A stretch of DNA of 40,160 bases from Streptococcus cristatus. GTDB taxonomy: Bacteria; Bacillota; Bacilli; Lactobacillales; Streptococcaceae. The DNA lies in NCBI RefSeq assembly GCF_003943505.1, contig NZ_RJPS01000002.1:140236-180395 (forward strand). The letters run 5' to 3'. A program made the position numbers and the translations under genes. Within the stretch, counting starts at the first letter, position 1. Each line of letters begins with the position of its first letter. The notes beneath the pieces are model-generated. The model did no database searches and was not told where the DNA came from. It worked only from the letters and a program-made list of their open reading frames with translations. Shown piece by piece: positions 25,213 to 33,223 of this stretch.

Positions 25213-25938
25213 ATGAAATCAGTTGTATCATTATCAGACGCTATTTCTAAGGTCAAATCGGGTGATATCGTTGGAATTTCTGGATTCCTCGGTGTCGGTG
25301 AACCTTTTGAATTGATTGAAGAATTAGTAAAACAAAACCAGCAAGACTTGACTTTGGTATCGGTGGTAACATCTCATCCTGGTAAAGAAGTTGGGGTTGG
25401 ACGACTTTGTGAAAATCACCAAGTGAAAAAATATATTGCAGCCCACGTAGGAACATCTGCAGCAGCTCAACGTGAGTATTTTGAAAAGAAGATGGAAGTC
25501 GAATTTACACCGATGGGAACTGTTGTCGAGCGTCTCCATGCAGCTGGAGCTGGCTTAGGAGCTGTCTTGACCCCGACAGGAGTCGGAACAATCTTAGAAA
25601 AAGATTATGAAAAAGTAGAGCGTAATGGCCGTGAATACTTGGTCTATGATCCACTTAAAATTGATGTTGCCTTAATCAAAGCGACTAAAGCTGACAAATA
25701 CGGCAACTTGTATATCGATGGCACTACCAAAAACATTTCCTTGCAATTAGCTCTCGCAGCAGATACTGTTATCGTTGAAGCGAATGAAATTGTTGAAGCT
25801 GGCGAAATTCATCCGAATGATATTTATATTCCGGGCATCCTTGTTGACTATGTCGTCCAAAGCTTGACTCCAGAAGAACACCATAAGATGATGGGTGATC
25901 TTTGGACTGAGACTAAAAAATTGGCGGGGGTGAACTAA
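25213..25938 (+). CDS. ctfA: 3-oxoacid/butyrate CoA-transferase, subunit A
   Basis: The 241-residue alpha subunit of a family I CoA-transferase (AtoD/CtfA/ScoA type), which moves CoA between acetyl-CoA or acetoacetyl-CoA and short acids such as butyrate or acetoacetate. Seen: VGISGFLGVGEPFELIEEL near residue 20, the glycine-rich GAGLGAVLTPTGVGTILE near 113 and the DVALIKATKADKYGNL segment near 152. GGAGGT lies 6 bases before the ATG at 25213; a longer frame starting inside crt is rejected. It is somewhat longer than the E. coli subunit (220). The B subunit begins one base after the stop. Confidence 0.92.
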   Translation: MKSVVSLSDAISKVKSGDIVGISGFLGVGEPFELIEELVKQNQQDLTLVSVVTSHPGKEVGVGRLCENHQVKKYIAAHVGTSAAAQREYFEKKMEVEFTPMGTVVERLHAAGAGLGAVLTPTGVGTILEKDYEKVERNGREYLVYDPLKIDVALIKATKADKYGNLYIDGTTKNISLQLALAADTVIVEANEIVEAGEIHPNDIYIPGILVDYVVQSLTPEEHHKMMGDLWTETKKLAGVN

Positions 25939-25939
25939 T

Positions 25940-26593
25940 ATGAAAGCAAAAGAAATTATTGCAAGACGTGTTGCACAAGAATTTAAAGATGGAGATGTTG
26001 TCAATCTAGGATTTGGTATTCCAAACGCATCTGCTGACTATATTCCTGAGGGAGTAAACGTTATTCTTCAGGCTGAAAATGGAGCGCTTCGCTTTGGTGA
26101 AACACCAACGAAAGATACTTACAATCCAAACTTAGCAAACTCTGGAGGAGCGCCAATCACTCTCTTACCTGGAGCAGCATTGTTTGACTTGCAGACTTCC
26201 TTCGCGATCATCCGTGGTGGACACGTTGATGCGACCGTGCTAGGAGCTTTGGAAGTAAGTCAAGATGGTAGTATCGCTAACTGGATTATTCCAGGTAAGT
26301 TTGCACCAGGAATGGGTGGAGCGATGGACTTGTTGGTTGGAGCGAAACGTGTTATCGGTGCAATCCAGCATACTACTTCAGACGGTGAATCTAAACTCTT
26401 GCCAGAGTGCACTTTGCCACTTTCTGCTAAAGGAGTTCTTGATTTAGTCATTACAGAGTTGGCTGTCTTTGGTTTCCAAGATGGTAAGTTCCTCTTGAAA
26501 GAGCTTGCTCCCGGTGTTACCCTAGAGGAAGTTCTTGAAAAGACAGCAGGAGAAGTAATTGTTTCAGAAGACTTGAAAACGATGTCAATATAA
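25940..26593 (+). CDS. ctfB: 3-oxoacid/butyrate CoA-transferase, subunit B
   Basis: The 217-residue beta subunit. It holds the catalytic glutamate that forms the glutamyl-CoA thioester, in the motif LQAENGALRFG near residue 49. Further family features: NLGFGIPN near 22, LLPGAALFD near 78, RGGHVDATVLGALEV near 94 and GAMDLLVGAKRVI near 125. The start is coupled to ctfA (TAATATG) with GGGGGTGAAC upstream. Together with ctfA it ends the transcript at the terminator 26690-26734. Preferred acid cannot be told from sequence. Confidence 0.93.
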   Translation: MKAKEIIARRVAQEFKDGDVVNLGFGIPNASADYIPEGVNVILQAENGALRFGETPTKDTYNPNLANSGGAPITLLPGAALFDLQTSFAIIRGGHVDATVLGALEVSQDGSIANWIIPGKFAPGMGGAMDLLVGAKRVIGAIQHTTSDGESKLLPECTLPLSAKGVLDLVITELAVFGFQDGKFLLKELAPGVTLEEVLEKTAGEVIVSEDLKTMSI

Positions 26594-26665
26594 TAAAGTT
26601 AGTAAGCAATTAATCTCCTCTTTATCTGAAAGTGTGTTACTATGTGTTTATGACAACTTGAGTGA

Positions 26666-26682
26666 TGATTAGTTTTTAATCA
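26666..26682. promoter_or_regulatory. dyad upstream of lysR, candidate autoregulatory site
   Basis: TGATTA-GTTTT-TAATCA, six-base perfect arms containing a T-N11-A, 95 bases before the LysR gene. Could be an operator for that regulator; short AT-rich dyads also arise by chance. Confidence 0.35.
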
Positions 26683-26689
26683 GAATACT

Positions 26690-26734
26690 AGCAACTGGTC
26701 ATCATGGTTTCGAGGGCCAGTTGCTGTTTTATTT
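26690..26734 (+). terminator. rho-independent terminator after ctfB
   Basis: Nine-base perfect stem AGCAACTGG / CCAGTTGCT with an 18-base loop, then GTTTTATTTAT. Confidence 0.75.
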
Positions 26735-26777
26735 ATGGCAAATTACCTCGTGAAATTTGAAAGATGGGAGACGAAAA

Positions 26778-27692
26778 GTGGATATAATTCAAATGACTTA
26801 CTTTATCAATATCGTCGAATGTGGATGCAATCTTTCTATCGCAGCTAAGAAAATTCATATCAGCCAGTCAGCCTTGAGTCAGTTTGTCACAAATTTTGAA
26901 TCAACGGAAGGAGTCCAGCTCTTCAATCGCAGAAATGGAAGATTAGAGAGTCTGACGGAAGCTGGTGGTAAGATTTACCGCTTTGCCACAGAGATTGTCA
27001 ACCGGCATGAAGAGATGCAATCAATGATTCATATGGAAGCCCTCAAACAAAAAGGCACCTTTAACTTGGGCATTCCATCATTGATTTTACGTGTATATTT
27101 TTCTAGTATTTTACCAAAATTTTTACAAGACAATCCGCAAGTTAACATTCAAGTTACTGAGGATGGAAGTAATGAATTGCGCCAAAAGCTGGTTGCGGGC
27201 GATCTGAATTTTGCGGTAGTGATTGAACCTACCAACTTAGATCCCAAGAAATATGAACAGTATATCATCCAAGTTGATGAATACGTGGCCTATATGGATA
27301 AGAATCATCCCTTGGCGGACAAAGAATTATTGGAGTGGAAAGATATAGCTCAGTACGGTTTAGCGACCTTTAATAAATCATTTACAACCTACGATTTAAT
27401 CACTGAAAAATTAAAGAGTAAAAAGATAAAAGCAAATTTTGCCTATTTATCATCGACATGGGATTTCTTGATAGAGTCAACTTATCAAAACGATATGATT
27501 GCACTGTTACCTCGTCCTTTAGAATATTTTGTCGATAAGAATAAATTCAAGGTTGTGCGCTTTAAGGACCCGGTGCCTTTCAATATTTGGTTCTGCCGGC
27601 CTTATAAAGCAAGCTACAATGAGGTAGAAGCATACGTATATGAAGAGCTTTTAAAAGGTTATTATCAGCCTCTTTCTGAGCCACATCCATAG
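26778..27692 (+). CDS. LysR-family transcriptional regulator
   Basis: A 304-residue LysR-type regulator with an N-terminal winged helix (residues 1-60; recognition region IAAKKIHISQSALSQFVTNFE near 20-40) and a periplasmic-binding-like effector domain from about residue 90 (FNLGIPSLILRVYFSSILP, then AVVIEPTNLD). The GTG at 26778 with GGGAG 7 bases upstream gives the normal start VDIIQMTYFINIVE. It heads a three-gene unit with the dehydrogenase-like gene and the lactonase (12 and 3 bases apart) and lies next to the C4-CoA genes, which it likely controls. The effector may be an acyl-CoA or a short acid; this is inference. Confidence 0.9.
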   Translation: MDIIQMTYFINIVECGCNLSIAAKKIHISQSALSQFVTNFESTEGVQLFNRRNGRLESLTEAGGKIYRFATEIVNRHEEMQSMIHMEALKQKGTFNLGIPSLILRVYFSSILPKFLQDNPQVNIQVTEDGSNELRQKLVAGDLNFAVVIEPTNLDPKKYEQYIIQVDEYVAYMDKNHPLADKELLEWKDIAQYGLATFNKSFTTYDLITEKLKSKKIKANFAYLSSTWDFLIESTYQNDMIALLPRPLEYFVDKNKFKVVRFKDPVPFNIWFCRPYKASYNEVEAYVYEELLKGYYQPLSEPHP

Positions 27693-27704
27693 GGGGGAGA
27701 ATTG

Positions 27705-28817
27705 ATGATGAAGTCCAGTACCAAAACAGCAGCATTGAGTTCATATGTAAATACAGCCATTAGAGACTACATGAAAAATCATGATGAGTCAGTCGACTTT
27801 CCTCAGGAGATTTGGGAAGTAATGACGACGGATTTGGATATTTTTTCACCGATTTTGTCAGAAGGCGATCAGGCTTTGGCTTCTGATTTTATCAGCTCTA
27901 TTCGAATGATTTCGAATGAGTTTCCAGCTCTTTCAACTATATTGCTGACCCAAGGTTGTTATGGTGTTTATCCGATTTTGAAGTTTGGTACGGGGCAACA
28001 GAAAGAGCGTTATCTGGACAAGTTGGTAAAGGGAACTTGTAAAGCAGGTCTTGGATTTTCTGAGTCTAAGCATCTAAATAGTTTAGCAGATTTGGAGACC
28101 TATGCGATTAAGACAGAGACAGGTTGGCAACTTTCGGGAGAAAAAGCTAAGGTGTCAAATAGCAGCATTGCGGACATTCTCTTGGTATTAGCTAAAGTAA
28201 GAGAGGCTGGAAAGCCTGATTCTTACGGCTTCTTCATTGTGGAGACGAATGCTTCGGGTGTGCTCATTGGTGAGCAGATAGAAAAGCAAGGTTTACTAGG
28301 ACTTCCACTAAGTTCTGTTACCTTGGACAAGGTAAACCTGCCTGAAACTGCCTTATTAGGCGGAGTCTTGGCTGGAAATGAGCAATTTAATGATATCATA
28401 AAGAATATGCAACTTGGCTTGAGTGCGGTTGCTTTAGGAGTTGCCGAAGGTGCTTTTCATAAGGGTCTTGAGTTTGCACGTGTAAAAAGAGGATTCGGCA
28501 AGCGACTGATGGATGTTGAGTTGCATCAGTACAAGTTCGCAGATCTGTACAATAAAATTTGTGCTGCAGATGCTTATTTCTCATCCTATCCTAATCAAAT
28601 AGAAGAAGATTCCAAGTTTGTTGCACGGATAAAGCTATATATGACTAAGGTAGCGCTAGAGGTTACAGATGAAATTCTCCGTCTTATCGGGCCTCTACAA
28701 AAATTTGATCATGTGAATATCAAACGCTATTTTAAAGATGCTGAAATTATTGAAAATTATGGACGGTCAGGAAATTCGATCAGAAAAGAAATCGCAGAGA
28801 GATGGTTAAAGGAGTAA
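27705..28817 (+). CDS. acyl-CoA dehydrogenase-like protein lacking the catalytic glutamate
   Basis: A 370-residue protein with the acyl-CoA dehydrogenase layout: N-terminal helices, a central beta domain (GWQLSGEKAKVSNSSIADILL near 140) and C-terminal helices with RVKRGFGKRLMDVELHQYKFADL near 260. The place of the catalytic base, normally YEG in short-chain members, reads NYGRSGNS, and the alternative position used by isovaleryl-type enzymes has no glutamate either. The flavin loop, normally TEPxAGSD, reads SESKHLNS. It is therefore probably not a normal dehydrogenase; it may bind acyl-CoA or act as a partner or sensor. GGGGGGAG precedes the ATG at 27705. Coupled to lysR and the lactonase gene. 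Confidence 0.82.
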   Translation: MMKSSTKTAALSSYVNTAIRDYMKNHDESVDFPQEIWEVMTTDLDIFSPILSEGDQALASDFISSIRMISNEFPALSTILLTQGCYGVYPILKFGTGQQKERYLDKLVKGTCKAGLGFSESKHLNSLADLETYAIKTETGWQLSGEKAKVSNSSIADILLVLAKVREAGKPDSYGFFIVETNASGVLIGEQIEKQGLLGLPLSSVTLDKVNLPETALLGGVLAGNEQFNDIIKNMQLGLSAVALGVAEGAFHKGLEFARVKRGFGKRLMDVELHQYKFADLYNKICAADAYFSSYPNQIEEDSKFVARIKLYMTKVALEVTDEILRLIGPLQKFDHVNIKRYFKDAEIIENYGRSGNSIRKEIAERWLKE

Positions 28818-28820
28818 AAG

Positions 28821-29735
28821 ATGACAGAACTCAAATTACAAGAGTATCAGTTTGGGGAAATGAAGCTGACTTGGTTGCGTGGAGCGGATAAGCTCACAGA
28901 TGCAGGCACCTTGTTTGGCCCGGTACCAAAGGTTGTTTGGTCACGTTATTATCCAACAACAGAAGAAAATATGATGGCTGAACTAACAGATCCGATTTTG
29001 ATTCAATACAAGGGGCAGAATTATTTAATTGATGCGAGTTTTGATACGGCTAAGCTTTCTGATAAACAACGTCGCAATCTCGGTATTCTTTCTGAGAGCC
29101 GTGTTGAAGAAAGCTTGGCTCTCTTGGGATTAAAAACAGAAGATATTTCCCATATTTTAATGACGCACATGCACCATGATCACTCTGGCGGTTTGACTAG
29201 ACTAGATGAAAACAATCAGCTTGTTTCAAAATTCCCAAATGCAAAGATTTTTGTAAATGAGGTGGAATGGTACGAAATGCGAAATCCTAATAGTCGGACA
29301 AGGGGAACTTATCTGAAGGAAAATTGGGAGCCAATCCAAGATCAAGTTGAAACCTTTACTGAATATCTGAACGTTATTCCAGAAATTCAAATGGTTCATA
29401 CAGGCGGTCATAGTAATGGTCACAGCATCATCTTACTGAAACAGGGCGAGGAAACCATGATTCATATGGCTGACTTGGTGCTGACTCATGCTCATCGCAA
29501 ACCTCTATGGGTTGCTGCGGTAGATGATTATCCAATGCGCTCAATCGTTGCCAAAGACAAATGGCTCAAAGAAGCTTTTGAAAACCACTATAAGTTTTTC
29601 TTTTACCACGATCAATTTTTCGCAGTTGCTGAGTTTGATCAGACTGGCGAGAAGTTTGTTGATTATGTGACTAGAATCCGTGAACCACGAGTTCCATTCA
29701 CAGATAAACAAGATCGTAAACCGTCATTTTTATAA
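28821..29735 (+). CDS. metallo-beta-lactamase-fold hydrolase, YtnP-like lactonase
   Basis: A 304-residue cytosolic MBL-fold protein. The zinc ligands are all visible: HMHHDHSGG near residue 113 (HxHxDH), a histidine in HTGGHSNGHS near 193, aspartate in HMADLVLTHAH near 215 and histidine in FFYHDQFF near 260. The N-terminal LTWLRG and FGPVPKVVWSRYYP resemble B. subtilis YtnP, described as a quorum-quenching lactonase. The family cleaves acyl-homoserine lactones or other lactones and esters; the natural substrate here is unknown. Placed behind the acyl-CoA dehydrogenase-like gene, an acyl-lactone or thioester substrate is possible. AAAGGAG precedes the ATG. Confidence 0.85.
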   Translation: MTELKLQEYQFGEMKLTWLRGADKLTDAGTLFGPVPKVVWSRYYPTTEENMMAELTDPILIQYKGQNYLIDASFDTAKLSDKQRRNLGILSESRVEESLALLGLKTEDISHILMTHMHHDHSGGLTRLDENNQLVSKFPNAKIFVNEVEWYEMRNPNSRTRGTYLKENWEPIQDQVETFTEYLNVIPEIQMVHTGGHSNGHSIILLKQGEETMIHMADLVLTHAHRKPLWVAAVDDYPMRSIVAKDKWLKEAFENHYKFFFYHDQFFAVAEFDQTGEKFVDYVTRIREPRVPFTDKQDRKPSFL

Positions 29736-29743
29736 GAATAGAG

Positions 29744-29780
29744 AATCGCTTCTGACAGTTTGAGGGAGCGATTTTACTAT
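29744..29780 (+). terminator. terminator after the lactonase gene
   Basis: Stem AATCGCTTC / GGAGCGATT, one wobble or bulge, then TTTACTATTTTATT. Confidence 0.65.
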
Positions 29781-29797
29781 TTTATTCTCTATTTTTT

Positions 29798-29806
29798 TGG
29801 TATAAT
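29798..29806 (+). promoter_or_regulatory. extended -10 promoter of rbgA
   Basis: TGG-TATAAT, perfect -10 with TGn, 34 bases before the rbgA start codon. Confidence 0.65.
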
Positions 29807-29840
29807 GAGATACTAGAAGATTGTAAGAAAGAGGTTTTTA

Positions 29841-30692
29841 ATGGCAACGATTCAATGGTTTCCAGGGCACATGTCCAAGGCTCGGAGACAGGTTCAAGAA
29901 AGTATTAAATTTGTAGATTTTGTGACGATTTTGGTGGATGCGAGGTTGCCTCTATCCAGTCAAAATCCTATGTTGACTAAAATTGTTGGGGACAAGCCCA
30001 AGTTATTGATTTTAAACAAGGCCGACCTAGCGGATCCAAACTTAACCAAGGAATGGCAAGCCTATTTTGAAAGTCAGGGAATCAAAACCTTGGCTATTAA
30101 CTCTAAGGAGCAATCTGCAGTCAAAAAAGTGACCGAAGCAGCTAAGAAATTAATGGCTGATAAACTAGCTCGCCAGCGGGAAAGAGGAATTCAAATCGAG
30201 ACTCTGCGGACCATGATTATCGGGATTCCCAATGCTGGAAAGTCAACGCTGATGAACAGGCTGGCTGGTAAGAAGATCGCTATAGTCGGCAATAAACCAG
30301 GGGTCACCAAAGGTCAGCAGTGGCTCAAGTCCAATAAGGATTTGGAAATTCTAGATACACCGGGGATTCTTTGGCCAAAATTTGAAGATGAAATGGTGGC
30401 ATTAAAACTCGCTTTGACGGGTGCTATCAAGGACAATTTGCTGCCAATGGATGAAGTTACTATTTTCGGACTCAATTATTTCAAAGAGCATTATCCTAAG
30501 GCACTGCAGGAGCGTTTTAAGCAGCTGGATTTAGAGCTGGAAGCGCCAGAGATGATTATGGATATGACCCAGAAATTAGGCTTCAGAGAGGACTACGATC
30601 GTTTTTACAGTCTCTTTGTCAAGGAAGTGCGTGATGGCCGTTTAGGTCGCTATACACTGGATACATTGGAGGAATTGGATGGCCACGATTAA
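29841..30692 (+). CDS. rbgA: ribosome biogenesis GTPase RbgA (YlqF)
   Basis: Circularly permuted GTPase needed for late 50S subunit assembly. The 283-residue protein begins [16 protein letters not shown], the family hallmark, and shows the permuted motif order G4 LNKADL near residue 58, G1 [14 protein letters not shown] near 129 and G3 LDTPGILWP near 174, with the C-terminal RNA-binding helices after 210. GAGG precedes the ATG. The end overlaps rnhB by 14 bases, an arrangement kept in many Firmicutes. Confidence 0.96.
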   Translation: MATIQWFPGHMSKARRQVQESIKFVDFVTILVDARLPLSSQNPMLTKIVGDKPKLLILNKADLADPNLTKEWQAYFESQGIKTLAINSKEQSAVKKVTEAAKKLMADKLARQRERGIQIETLRTMIIGIPNAGKSTLMNRLAGKKIAIVGNKPGVTKGQQWLKSNKDLEILDTPGILWPKFEDEMVALKLALTGAIKDNLLPMDEVTIFGLNYFKEHYPKALQERFKQLDLELEAPEMIMDMTQKLGFREDYDRFYSLFVKEVRDGRLGRYTLDTLEELDGHD

Positions 30693-31443
30693 GGAAATCC
30701 AAGAGCAGTTGGCTCAAGTATCTGACTTGCAGGACCCGCTTTTTCAGGCTTTAAAGCAGGATGAGCGGAGCGGTGTTCAAAAACTCTTACTCAAGCGCCA
30801 AAAAGAAATCCAAGCAGAGCTAGATGAAGACCTGCGTCTGGAGTTTATGCTGCGCTATGAAAAAGAACTCTACAGTCAAGGATTCCAAGCCCTTGCTGGC
30901 ATTGATGAAGTCGGACGAGGTCCCTTAGCTGGTCCAGTAGTCGCAGCAGCAGTCATTCTGCCTCCTAACTGCAAAATCAAAGGTCTGAATGACAGTAAAA
31001 AGATTCCCAAGAAAAAGCATGAGGAAATTTATCAAGCGGTGCTAGATCAGGCCTTAGCCGTTGGTTTGGGCATTATGGACAATCAAATGATTGACCGAGT
31101 CAATATCTATGAAGCAACCAAGCTAGCCATGGCAGAAGCTGTGGCCCAGCTCAAGATAAAGCCGGATTGCCTCTTGATTGATGCGATGAAGTTAGACTTA
31201 CCCTTGCCTCAGCAGTCCATTATTAAGGGCGATGCCAATTCCTTGTCCATCGCTGCGGCTTCTATCGTAGCCAAGGTGACGAGGGACAAGATGATGGCGG
31301 ATTTTGACCAGATTTATCCAGGCTATGACTTTGCTCAGAATGCTGGTTATGGCACTAAGAGTCATTTGCAGGGATTAGAGCGACACGGCGTAACTCCGAT
31401 TCATCGCAAGACATTTGAACCCGTAAAATCAATGTGTGAATAA
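30679..31443 (+). CDS. rnhB: ribonuclease HII
   Basis: Removes ribonucleotides embedded in DNA. The 254-residue protein has an N-terminal extension of about 70 residues usual for Firmicutes, then the catalytic strand [20 protein letters not shown] near 74 (Asp and Glu of the DEDD set), [11 protein letters not shown] near 104, the third acidic residue in [11 protein letters not shown] near 167 and the final one in [16 protein letters not shown] near 190. Start lies within rbgA with GGAGG upstream. Followed by the acetyltransferase gene at 19 bases. Confidence 0.95.
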   Translation: MATIKEIQEQLAQVSDLQDPLFQALKQDERSGVQKLLLKRQKEIQAELDEDLRLEFMLRYEKELYSQGFQALAGIDEVGRGPLAGPVVAAAVILPPNCKIKGLNDSKKIPKKKHEEIYQAVLDQALAVGLGIMDNQMIDRVNIYEATKLAMAEAVAQLKIKPDCLLIDAMKLDLPLPQQSIIKGDANSLSIAAASIVAKVTRDKMMADFDQIYPGYDFAQNAGYGTKSHLQGLERHGVTPIHRKTFEPVKSMCE

Positions 31444-31462
31444 GCATGAAAAGGAGGATGCC

Positions 31463-32026
31463 ATGCGAAGCGAATACGAAAAAATGATTGCTGGAGAGAT
31501 TTACCGACCACAAGATGAAGATTTAAGAAAAATTAGAGCCCGCTCCAAAGAATTTCAATATCGTTTCAACCACGAGCAAGACAGTGACAAGCGTACGGCC
31601 ATTATCAAGGAATGGTTTGGCAGTACGGGAAATAATCTTGCTATGAAGCCAGATTTGGTTTGCGACTACGGAATTAACATTCATTTAGGAGAAAATTTTT
31701 GTTCTAACTGGAACCTGACTATGCTGGATGTCTGTCCTATTACCATTGGAAAGAATGCCATGCTGGGTCCCAATTGCCAGTTTCTGACGCCGCTACATCC
31801 GCTTGACCCAGTGGAAAGAAATTCCGGCATTGAATACGGGGCACCCATTAAGATTGGTGACAATTTCTGGGCTGGCGGTGGTGTAACCATTCTGCCAGGA
31901 GTGACTCTAGGAGATAATGTGGTAGTCGGAGCAGGTGCAGTTGTGACTAAATCATTCGGCGATAATGTAGTCCTAGCCGGCAATCCTGCTAAGATTATTA
32001 AAGAAATTCCTGTTCATAAAGAATAG
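31463..32026 (+). CDS. maltose O-acetyltransferase-like hexapeptide acyltransferase
   Basis: A 187-residue left-handed beta-helix acyltransferase of the Maa/LacA/NodL type, which acetylates sugars from acetyl-CoA. Seen: the N-terminal MAC domain SEYEKMIAGEIYRPQDEDL (residues 3-21), hexapeptide turns such as LGENFCSNWNLTMLD near 75, ITIGKNAMLGPNCQFLTPLHPLD with the catalytic histidine near 113, and the C-terminal coil NVVVGAGAVVTKSFGDNVVLAGNPA. AAGGAGG before the ATG at 31463 decides the start. The sugar substrate is not predictable. Confidence 0.88.
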   Translation: MRSEYEKMIAGEIYRPQDEDLRKIRARSKEFQYRFNHEQDSDKRTAIIKEWFGSTGNNLAMKPDLVCDYGINIHLGENFCSNWNLTMLDVCPITIGKNAMLGPNCQFLTPLHPLDPVERNSGIEYGAPIKIGDNFWAGGGVTILPGVTLGDNVVVGAGAVVTKSFGDNVVLAGNPAKIIKEIPVHKE

Positions 32027-32068
32027 AAGAACTCAACCATTTTCTCAATAATTAATCGAATAAGAAAC

Positions 32069-32251
32069 AGTGAGTGGGATAGAAATCGGTAATTCGTTAG
32101 AATTCGATTTCGTCGTCCCACCTCCGCACAGTTGAGTAGGGCTATAAAAGCTGATGAAATCAGCGTAGTAGAGCCCACTCAACCACTGCGTCTTGCTCGA
32201 CAATCCAAAGACAATTGAGAGGCTAGGACTTTTGTCCCAGCCTCTTTTTTT
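32069..32251 (-). repeat. structured intergenic repeat, copy 2 (inverted)
   Basis: The reverse complement of copy 1 at 6262-6447 with about seven substitutions over some 183 bases. The same internal pairs are kept, and differences such as the T/C change in AATTCTAAC lie mainly in loops. In this copy the outer hairpin is the better one. It fills nearly all of the space between the acetyltransferase gene and dprA. Confidence 0.85.
32219..32251 (+). terminator. terminator formed by the right end of repeat copy 2
   Basis: Stem GAGGCTAGGAC / GTCCCAGCCTC (one mismatch) with a four-base loop, followed by T7. It ends transcripts of the rbgA-rnhB-acetyltransferase operon just before the dprA promoter. 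Confidence 0.85.
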
Positions 32252-32260
32252 GAACTTTTT

Positions 32261-32268
32261 TACGAATA
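32261..32268 (+). promoter_or_regulatory. sigma-X competence box (com-box) of dprA
   Basis: TACGAATA, identical to the streptococcal com-box recognised by RNA polymerase with ComX/sigma-X, 20 bases before the dprA start codon and preceded by a T-rich tract, as in other late competence genes. Confidence 0.88.
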
Positions 32269-32287
32269 AGAAAGTGAGGTGATAAGA

Positions 32288-33130
32288 ATGAATAATTTTG
32301 AAATTTATAAAATGAAAAAAGCTGGCTTAACCAATCAACAGGTCTTAAATATTTTGAGATATGCAGAAAATAAAGAGGGAGAGCTATCTTTGCGAGATAA
32401 GGCCGTCGTCTCTGAGTGCCGCAATCCCGCACTCTTTATGGAAAAGTACAAGCGACTTGATTTACCAGCTTTGAAAGAAGAGTTTGAACGTTTTCCGTCT
32501 TTTTCAATCTTGGATGATGTGTATCCTTGGGACTTATGTGAAATTTACGATGCACCGACTTTGCTATTTTATCAAGGAAATTTAAATTTGCTAGAAATGC
32601 CTAAGATAGCCATTGTCGGTAGTCGAGACAGTAGTAAGCAGGGCAATGCTGCTGTGCAGAAAATCATTAAGGAGTTGAATAATGAGCTGGTTATCGTCAG
32701 CGGGCTGGCTCGTGGGATTGATACCGTGTCCCACATGGCTGCCCTGCAAAATGGTGGCCAAACTATTGCTGTCATTGGGACGGGGCTAGATGTCTTCTAT
32801 CCCAAGGCCAATCAAAAACTGCAGGCTTATATTGGCAAAAATCATTTATTGCTGACGGAGTATGGGCCGGGTGAGCAACCCTTGAAATTTCATTTTCCAG
32901 AGCGAAATCGTATCATCGCTGGTCTCTGTCGAGGAGTCATTGTGGCGGAAGCCAAGATGCGCTCAGGCAGTCTGATTACTTGTGAGCGGGCAATGGAAGA
33001 GGGGCGGGATGTCTTTGCCATTCCAGGGGCTATTTTGGATGGAAAATCTGACGGTTGTCATCATTTGATCCAAGAGGGTGCAAAGTGCATCACATCAGGC
33101 TCTGACGTCTTGTCTGAGTTCCAATTCTAA
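32288..33130 (+). CDS. dprA: DNA processing protein DprA
   Basis: Loads RecA on incoming single-stranded DNA during natural transformation and, in pneumococcus, shuts off competence through ComE. The 280-residue protein has an N-terminal helical (SAM-like) part and the Rossmann-like core with KIAIVGSRDSS near residue 105, IVSGLARGIDTVSHMAAL near 135, GTGLDVFYPKAN near 160, HFPERNRIIAGL near 200 and EAKMRSGSLIT near 222. GAGGTGATAAG precedes the ATG at 32288; a GTG three codons earlier is rejected. Expressed from the com-box just upstream. Length is the compact streptococcal form without a C-terminal winged helix. Confidence 0.96.
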   Translation: MNNFEIYKMKKAGLTNQQVLNILRYAENKEGELSLRDKAVVSECRNPALFMEKYKRLDLPALKEEFERFPSFSILDDVYPWDLCEIYDAPTLLFYQGNLNLLEMPKIAIVGSRDSSKQGNAAVQKIIKELNNELVIVSGLARGIDTVSHMAALQNGGQTIAVIGTGLDVFYPKANQKLQAYIGKNHLLLTEYGPGEQPLKFHFPERNRIIAGLCRGVIVAEAKMRSGSLITCERAMEEGRDVFAIPGAILDGKSDGCHHLIQEGAKCITSGSDVLSEFQF

Positions 33131-33160
33131 AACAAGTTTTCCTATAGAAATAGTTACGAG

Positions 33161-33189
33161 TTGACATCTATCAAAAAATAGTTTACACT
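33161..33189 (+). promoter_or_regulatory. promoter of topA
   Basis: Perfect TTGACA (33161-33166), 17-base spacer, TACACT (33184-33189, 4 of 6), about 35 bases before the topA start codon. Confidence 0.65.
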
Positions 33190-33223
33190 CTATGAGATTT
33201 ATTTCTTATAGAAGGTGTCTAAT

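Noticed and set aside
26627..26645. cre-like TGAAAGTGTGTTAC before the LysR gene
   Set aside because: The central CG is missing and the right half does not match, so it falls below the quality of the two sites at 20705 and 20736.
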